Shown: piece after piece, positions 59,316 to 64,000 of the stretch
How positions within the stretch are numbered: the stretch's first letter is position 1
How the letters are laid out: every line of letters begins with the position of its first letter
Assembly: GCA_017433825.1 (NCBI GenBank)
Contig: JAFRGL010000017.1
Location: forward strand, 45,384 to 109,383
Direction of reading: 5' to 3'
DNA from: Eubacterium sp.
GTDB taxonomy: Bacteria; Bacillota; Clostridia; Lachnospirales; Lachnospiraceae
Length of the DNA: 64,000 nt
Translations under genes and position numbers: made by a program
Notes under the pieces: generated by a model
The model's database searches: none
Told to the model about the DNA's origin: nothing
Seen by the model: the letters and a program-made list of their open reading frames with translations, nothing else

Positions 59316-60089
59316 ATGGCAGGCGGACTCTTGTGCAGAAACCCGCAGGCGGCAGTACCGTATCATATTTCCAGCGTGGGCCTGAATCTGTATTCCGCGG
59401 AAGAACTGTGCTATTTTATCAGCAGGAACCTGCCGCTTGCGGATGAAACCCTTATCAATGAATCCCTGGCGGACTGGCTGGGTGCCCAGTGCGGCATGAA
59501 AAATACTGCCGCGGAAATGAAGGAAATTTTCCGGGAAGCGGCGGATCCGATACCGGAATGTCTTTCCGTGCTGTTCCGGGAAAGCGGCTATTTCTCCCAG
59601 AATGAGCTGAATGCCCTTTTTGCCGCCATGAAGAGTCTGGCCGACCTGCAGGAGTCCAAACGGGCAAAAATGCAGGCTGACGTTCTGATGGACCGGGGAA
59701 AATACCAGAAAGCCATCGATTATTATGAGGATATCCTGCGCAGCGAGAAGAAGTCCGGCATCGATAAAAATTTCACCGGACTGGTTTATTTCAACGCAGG
59801 GTGCGCCTATGAACGCCTTTTCTACACCGAAAAGGCGGAGGAATATTTCCTGAAGGCCTACAGCCTTCTGATGGACCGGCTGTCCATGCTGGCCGTGCTG
59901 TCCGCGGCATATTTAAACGGCGGCGAAGAAGCCATGAAGAAACGGGCGGACGAACTGCATGCCCACGCTACCCTGGTGGAGGACGTTCTGGAAAGCATCA
60001 GGGAGCTTCCCGAGCCGGAATATCCCGGCAACCTGGAAAAGGCTGTGGACGAGTGGATTGCCGGCTATCATTACGCCACCGACCTGTAA
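59316..60089 (+). CDS. TPR-like helical protein of the DUF5716/5717 cassette
   Basis: 257 residues, predicted all-helical. Residues ~120-215 contain two TPR-like repeats (KYQKAIDYYEDILRSEKK; YFNAGCAYERLFYTEKAEEYFLKAY). The N-terminal half is unrecognised but likely the partner-binding region. It is 22 bases behind the DUF5716 gene, has AAGGAGGGACGG as its ribosome binding site, and precedes rnz by 19 bases. Its role is inferred only from company. Confidence 0.7.
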   Translation: MAGGLLCRNPQAAVPYHISSVGLNLYSAEELCYFISRNLPLADETLINESLADWLGAQCGMKNTAAEMKEIFREAADPIPECLSVLFRESGYFSQNELNALFAAMKSLADLQESKRAKMQADVLMDRGKYQKAIDYYEDILRSEKKSGIDKNFTGLVYFNAGCAYERLFYTEKAEEYFLKAYSLLMDRLSMLAVLSAAYLNGGEEAMKKRADELHAHATLVEDVLESIRELPEPEYPGNLEKAVDEWIAGYHYATDL

Positions 60090-60108
60090 CTGATACGGAG
60101 AATACTAT

Positions 60109-61029
60109 ATGCTGGATGTATGTTTGCTGGGTACGGGCGGCATGATGCCGCTGCCCGGCAGGTGGCTGACTTCCCTGATGGCAAGGTACAACGGCAGCAG
60201 TCTGATGATAGACTGCGGCGAGGGTACGCAGATTGCCGTACGGCAGGCCGGCCTTTCTTTTAAACCGATAGATATTTTATGCATCACCCACTTTCACGCC
60301 GACCATATCAGCGGCTTTTTAGGGGTGGTGCTTTCCATGATGAATTCCGACAAGACCGATCCCTTGTACGTCATCGGCCCGAAGGGCCTGGAAAGGGTTC
60401 TGCGCGGGCTTTGCGTGGTCTGCCCGCCTCTTCCCTTTGAAATCCGGCTTATCGAGCTGGAGGCGAAGGAGGAGAAAATTGAGCTGAACGGCTTCCATAT
60501 CACCGCCTTCAGGGTCAATCACAACATGATCTGTTACGGATATACGGTTGAAATCCTCCGAAGCGGCAGGTTTGAGGTGGAGCGGGCAAAGGCTGCCGGC
60601 ATACCCTTAAAGCTGTGGAATCCGCTGCAGAAGGGCAATACGGTGGAATTTGAAGGAAAAACCTACACACCGGACATGGTGCTTGGCCCGGCCCGCAAGG
60701 GCATTAAACTGACCTACACCACGGATACCAGGCCGACGGAATCCATCCGCAGTCATGCCGCATGTTCGGATCTTTTTATCTGCGAAGGCATGTACGGTGA
60801 AGAGGAAAAGCAGGAGAATGCGGTGCAGAACAAGCACATGACCATGATGGAAGCCTGCCTTCTGGCAAAAGACGCGCAGGTGAAGGAACTGTGGCTTACC
60901 CATTATTCTCCTTCGCTTACCGCTCCCGGCAGGTATAAAAAAGACCTGAAGGCCGTTTTCCCGGAAATGCATCTGGGCAGGGACGGCCGTATGACTACAC
61001 TGAATTTTGAGGATGAAGAAGAATCATGA
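60109..61029 (+). CDS. rnz: Ribonuclease Z
   Basis: 306 residues. Endonuclease that cuts tRNA 3' trailers. The zinc core is HFHADH (61-66), with GEGTQ upstream, [10 protein letters not shown], and the final WLTHYSP. The exosite arm of the short form is seen in the [16 protein letters not shown] segment. Its last bases overlap the tsaD start (ATGA). Confidence 0.94.
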   Translation: MLDVCLLGTGGMMPLPGRWLTSLMARYNGSSLMIDCGEGTQIAVRQAGLSFKPIDILCITHFHADHISGFLGVVLSMMNSDKTDPLYVIGPKGLERVLRGLCVVCPPLPFEIRLIELEAKEEKIELNGFHITAFRVNHNMICYGYTVEILRSGRFEVERAKAAGIPLKLWNPLQKGNTVEFEGKTYTPDMVLGPARKGIKLTYTTDTRPTESIRSHAACSDLFICEGMYGEEEKQENAVQNKHMTMMEACLLAKDAQVKELWLTHYSPSLTAPGRYKKDLKAVFPEMHLGRDGRMTTLNFEDEEES

Positions 61030-62045
61030 AGGATGTCTTGATACTGGGCATTGAAAGCTCCTGCGACGAAACCGCCGCATCGGTGGTGAAAAACGGCCGG
61101 GAAGTGCTTTCCAATGTGATTTCCTCCCAGATTGATCTCCATACCCTTTACGGCGGCGTCGTGCCGGAAATTGCGTCCAGGAAACACATCGAGCGCATCA
61201 ACCAGGTTATCCGGCAGGCACTGTCGGAGGCTGATGTGACCCTGGAAGATCTGGATGCCATAGGCGTTACCTACGGTCCGGGGCTGGTAGGCGCGCTGCT
61301 GGTGGGTGTGGCGGAGGCCAAGGCCATTGCCTGGGCGAAGAAGCTTCCCCTGGTGGGTGTACATCACATCGAAGGGCATATCAGTGCCAATTACATTGAA
61401 AACAAAGATTTGGAACCGCCTTTCCTGTGCGAAATCATCTCCGGCGGACATACGCATCTGGTCATCGTCAAAGACTACGGCGAATTCGAAATCCTGGGCA
61501 GGACCCGGGACGACGCTGCAGGCGAAGCCTTCGACAAGGTGGCCCGTGCCATCGGCCTTGGGTATCCGGGCGGTCCGAAGGTGGATAAGCTGGCAAAGGA
61601 AGGCAATCCGGACGCCGTCTTCTTCCCCAGGGCCCATGTGGACGAAGCGCCTTACGATTTCAGCTTCAGCGGCCTGAAATCCGCGGTTTTGAATTATCTG
61701 AACAAGGCGAAAATGACCGGGGAAGAGGTGAACCGGGCGGACGTGGCGGCTTCCTTCCAGCAGTCCGTCATCGATGTGTTGGTGGACAATGCCATGCGGG
61801 CGGCAAAGGATTACGATATGCATGTGCTGGCCCTGGCGGGCGGCGTTGCGTCCAATTCCGCACTGCGCAAAGCCTTTGAAGAGGCCTGCGCGAAGAAGAG
61901 AATCAAGCTTTACCGGCCATCACCCGTATACTGCACCGACAACGCGGCCATGATCGGCTCGGCAGCTTACTACGAATTCATTAACGGCCGCATCTCCGGC
62001 TGGGATTTGAACGCAGTACCGAACCTTAAGCTGGGGGAGAGGTGA
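61026..62045 (+). CDS. tsaD: tRNA N6-adenosine threonylcarbamoyltransferase
   Basis: 339 residues. With TsaB and TsaE it installs t6A37 on ANN-decoding tRNAs. Motifs are [13 protein letters not shown] at the N-terminus, HHIEGHI (metal site), SGGHTHL and GGVASN near residue 275. Last gene of the nth operon; a strong terminator follows. Confidence 0.97.
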   Translation: MKDVLILGIESSCDETAASVVKNGREVLSNVISSQIDLHTLYGGVVPEIASRKHIERINQVIRQALSEADVTLEDLDAIGVTYGPGLVGALLVGVAEAKAIAWAKKLPLVGVHHIEGHISANYIENKDLEPPFLCEIISGGHTHLVIVKDYGEFEILGRTRDDAAGEAFDKVARAIGLGYPGGPKVDKLAKEGNPDAVFFPRAHVDEAPYDFSFSGLKSAVLNYLNKAKMTGEEVNRADVAASFQQSVIDVLVDNAMRAAKDYDMHVLALAGGVASNSALRKAFEEACAKKRIKLYRPSPVYCTDNAAMIGSAAYYEFINGRISGWDLNAVPNLKLGER

Positions 62046-62082
62046 AAAGAGGTCATTTTTCGTAAAAATAAAAAATGTTTAT

Positions 62083-62123
62083 GCAGGCCGTGCATGTTTT
62101 ACTCGTTGCACGCCTGCTTTTTT
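62083..62123 (+). terminator. Terminator of the nth-tsaD operon
   Basis: GCAGGCCGTGCA pairs with TGCACGCCTGC, followed by TTTTTT. Its right arm contains the -35 of the next promoter. Confidence 0.9.
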
Positions 62124-62134
62124 AATGTTATAAT
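62106..62134 (+). promoter_or_regulatory. Promoter of the surface-protein gene
   Basis: TTGCAC (62106-62111), 17-base spacer, consensus TATAAT (62129-62134). Predicted start near 62141 gives a ~178-base leader. Confidence 0.85.
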
Positions 62135-62140
62135 ATCTTA

Positions 62141-62318
62141 GCGTGTTTAAATGGAATGCGGTTCTCTCCGCAGCGGCGTCCTTGCCACCGTAAAGTCGGG
62201 TCTTTTTAAATGCGTTTCCCACTATCCGAATCTCAGGGGCGATTCGGATTAGTTCTGTTTAAAGGAAAACCTTTAACACATCTAAAAAGGCCCCGTTGTA
62301 AAAACAATGGAGGTGCTT
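62141..62318 (+). ncRNA. Structured 5' leader of the surface-protein gene
   Basis: Contains a perfect 9-pair stem ATCCGAATC/GATTCGGAT (62224-62249) with an 8-base loop TCAGGGGC, a second hairpin TTAAAGG/CCTTTAA (62260-62277), and a GCGG/CCGC hairpin near 62158-62172. No T-run appears before the gene, so any control would be at translation or RNA stability. No known riboswitch consensus was recognised. Confidence 0.45.
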
Positions 62319-64000
62319 ATGAAAAAGCATTCAGCAAAAATTCTCACTGTTGTTCTTGCTGCAAGCATGATCTTAAGTTCGGCAGTGCCGTCTTTTGCAA
62401 AAGCAGAAGAAACGGTGCCGGCTGAAGATGTATTCGTGCTGGAAAACGTGCAGGAAGAAAAAATTCCTGACGAAACAGAAAAGAATGAGGAAGATGTTCT
62501 CTTCACGGCCGAAAGCAGCATGGAAGAAGACAAAGATACAGAAGACGCTCTGACTGCAGATGCGCAGGAGGAAGACGATGCGGAGGAGGTATCCGGGGAT
62601 ACAGATGATGCAGAAGCTGTATCTGAAGATGCAGAGGACGTATTGGAGGAGGAATCCGAAGACGAGGAAGAGGCTGAATCAGAGGATGCGGGAGTTCCTG
62701 ATGAGGAGGAACCTGCAATTATTGCTGCAGCTGTAAACCTTAAGGCTGTACCTGTTTTCTCTGCCGCAGCAGCTCCCGCAGCACAGGCCAACTCTGCCGC
62801 CAGCGCGGAAGACATCGCGGAAAAGACAGGCCTTACCAGAACCCTTGCAGCGGCAGGGGGAACTGCACTTATGGCCGCGGCATCGGAAGTCGTAACGGAT
62901 GAGGGCATATATAATGCAGACGGAAAACTGAAAGACGGCACTTACACGGCGACGATGTCCAATACAAGCGGTATGTACAAGCAGTATCCGGACAACGGTT
63001 CTGCAACCGTACATATTGTCAGCAAGGACGGTGAAATGCGTGTGAGCTTTGTCATGAAGACAGTCACATCCTTTACCAAACTGTCCCTGACCGATCCGGA
63101 ATCCGCAGCAGAATATTATCTGGGAACAGTCGGACAAGGCACGGCTTATTGTATACCTCTGGAAGGCCTTTCCAGCCTGCCCGTTTATTTCTTAAAGAGT
63201 GACGGTACGTGGGCAGCAAAAACAACCTTTACGATTAATGCAGAAAGTGTTGTTAAGGAAAGCGATGATACGGCCAATTATCCGCTAAGCAATACGGAAA
63301 AGCATACAACGGAAGAGGAAGAGGAAGAGGATGACAGCATCTATGATGCGGAAGGCAAGCTGAAGGACGGCACTTATACGGCGACCATGACTGGAACCAA
63401 GATGTATAAACAGTATCCGGATGAACTTTCCGCCACCGTGCACATTGTGAGCAAGGATGGACAGATGCGAGTGAACTTCGTCCTGAAATCAACGACATCC
63501 TTCAGCAAAATGTCCCTGACCGACCCGGAAAGCGCAGAAGAGTATTATCTGGGAACGGTGGGAACCGGTACGGCTTACTGTGTGCCGTTATCTAGTCTGG
63601 CCAGCCTTACAGCTTACTTTATCAAGCAGGACGTAGAAACGTGGAACGGAGCAACAACCTTCACCATTGACAAAGAAAGCATCGTGAAGGAAAGCGATGA
63701 CACGGCAAACTATCCGTTAAGCAATACGGAAAAGCATACAACGGAAGAGGAAGAGGATGACAGCATCTATGATGCGGAAGGCAAGCTGAAGGACGGCACC
63801 TATACGGTGACCATGACCGGGACAAAGATGTACAAACAGTACCCGGATGAGCTTTCCGCCACCGTGCACATTGTGAGCAAGGATGGACAGATGCGTGTGA
63901 ACTTCGTCCTGAAATCAACGACATCCTTCAGCAAAATGTCCCTGACCGACCCGGAAAGTGCAGAAGAGTATTACCTGGGAACGGTGGGAACCGGCACGGC
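62319..64000 (+). CDS. Secreted repeat protein, 3' truncated by window
   Basis: ATG 62319 with AATGGAGGTGCTT before it; the frame stays open to the last base. A Sec signal peptide (KKHSAKILTVVLAASMIL, cut after SFAKA) is followed by an extremely acidic segment (residues ~28-130, Glu/Asp/Ser). Then come tandem repeats of 144 and 142 residues beginning at 62901, 63333 and 63759. Each has GKLKDGTYTATM, a TVHIVSKDG strand, SLTDPESAEEYYLGT and an acidic KHTTEEEE linker. The layout resembles small beta domains such as NEAT, without the heme tyrosine motif that I could confirm. Likely a wall-associated adhesin or binding protein. Confidence 0.8.
   Translation, partial: MKKHSAKILTVVLAASMILSSAVPSFAKAEETVPAEDVFVLENVQEEKIPDETEKNEEDVLFTAESSMEEDKDTEDALTADAQEEDDAEEVSGDTDDAEAVSEDAEDVLEEESEDEEEAESEDAGVPDEEEPAIIAAAVNLKAVPVFSAAAAPAAQANSAASAEDIAEKTGLTRTLAAAGGTALMAAASEVVTDEGIYNADGKLKDGTYTATMSNTSGMYKQYPDNGSATVHIVSKDGEMRVSFVMKTVTSFTKLSLTDPESAAEYYLGTVGQGTAYCIPLEGLSSLPVYFLKSDGTWAAKTTFTINAESVVKESDDTANYPLSNTEKHTTEEEEEEDDSIYDAEGKLKDGTYTATMTGTKMYKQYPDELSATVHIVSKDGQMRVNFVLKSTTSFSKMSLTDPESAEEYYLGTVGTGTAYCVPLSSLASLTAYFIKQDVETWNGATTFTIDKESIVKESDDTANYPLSNTEKHTTEEEEDDSIYDAEGKLKDGTYTVTMTGTKMYKQYPDELSATVHIVSKDGQMRVNFVLKSTTSFSKMSLTDPESAEEYYLGTVGTGT
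62901..64000 (+). repeat. Tandem coding repeats, three copies (third cut by window end)
   Basis: Units begin at 62901, 63333 and 63759 (periods 432 and 426 bases, both in frame). Units 2 and 3 are ~95% identical in DNA by eye, indicating recent duplication or gene conversion; unit 1 is more divergent. Confidence 0.9.

Noticed and set aside
62141-62318. Known riboswitch (c-di-GMP, c-di-AMP, cobalamin, FMN)
   Set aside because: None of the conserved sequence elements of these classes could be found in the leader.

Overview
The window looks like a chromosomal stretch of an anaerobic Clostridia (Bacillota), most likely a Lachnospiraceae-type gut organism. The reasons are a moderately high GC content (mid-50s by eye), strong AGGAGG-type ribosome binding sites, sigma-A promoters with 17-18 bp spacers, many hairpin plus T-run terminators, a tryptophan T-box, a glycyl-radical enzyme with its activase, an acetolactate decarboxylase, and the DUF5717/DUF5716/TPR cassette, DUF6935 and DUF6273 proteins that I associate with that family. 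No tRNA, rRNA, CRISPR array, intact insertion sequence or prophage is visible.

Layout. 1-5.7 kb: the 3' part of a copper P-type ATPase carrying a C-terminal metal-binding domain, a metallophosphoesterase, biotin transporter BioY, a flavodoxin, DUF6440 and DUF2971 proteins, a hotdog thioesterase, and a second phosphoesterase broken by an internal deletion. 5.7-9.6 kb: a small-RNA-like hairpin unit, then a large AAA+ ATPase carrying an RNA polymerase alpha C-terminal-like domain, and a DUF6273 lipoprotein. 9.7-15.9 kb: a double flavodoxin protein, DUF6935, an NlpC/P60-like protein, an ABC exporter fused to a GNAT domain, and an M14-like metallopeptidase. 15.9-25.4 kb: lipoprotein, MuiA-like DUF4139 protein, two zinc-ribbon membrane proteins, an M42 peptidase, a GNAT and a TerD-like protein behind a leader with two terminators. 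25.5-28.9 kb: thrS without a TGS domain, a small Nif11-like protein, and an XRE-Uma2 fusion. 28.9-38.2 kb: a glycyl-radical enzyme operon (enzyme, activase, ABC exporter, MBL hydrolase) divergent from an ene-reductase and a CPBP protease. 38.3-45.5 kb: two copies of a fold-back repeat, a T-box-controlled TrpB2, a GNAT, budA, an MFS transporter, an M20 amidohydrolase and pyridoxamine kinase.

45.7-51.2 kb: ychF, an orphan DpnA-like adenine methyltransferase, and two nitrogenase-like genes, the first a single-chain fusion of a NifH-type reductase to a NifD-type component. This is the most unusual locus in the window. 51.3-62.0 kb: one long housekeeping operon (nth, a VanW-like protein, a HypE-like half protein, trmL, DUF5717, DUF5716, a TPR protein, rnz, tsaD). 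62.1-64 kb: a structured leader and the start of a secreted repeat protein cut by the window end.

How genes work together. The NifHD fusion and its NifK-like partner carry the cysteines of an ATP-driven reductase and a double component 1, but no nifB, nifE or nifN lies nearby, so it is more likely a nitrogenase-like reductase of an unknown substrate than a nitrogen fixer. The glycyl-radical enzyme and the ene-reductase may act in sequence (radical elimination, then reduction of an unsaturated product), but this rests only on their divergent position. The sequence-based calls are firm for canonical enzymes and weak for DUF proteins, as marked.
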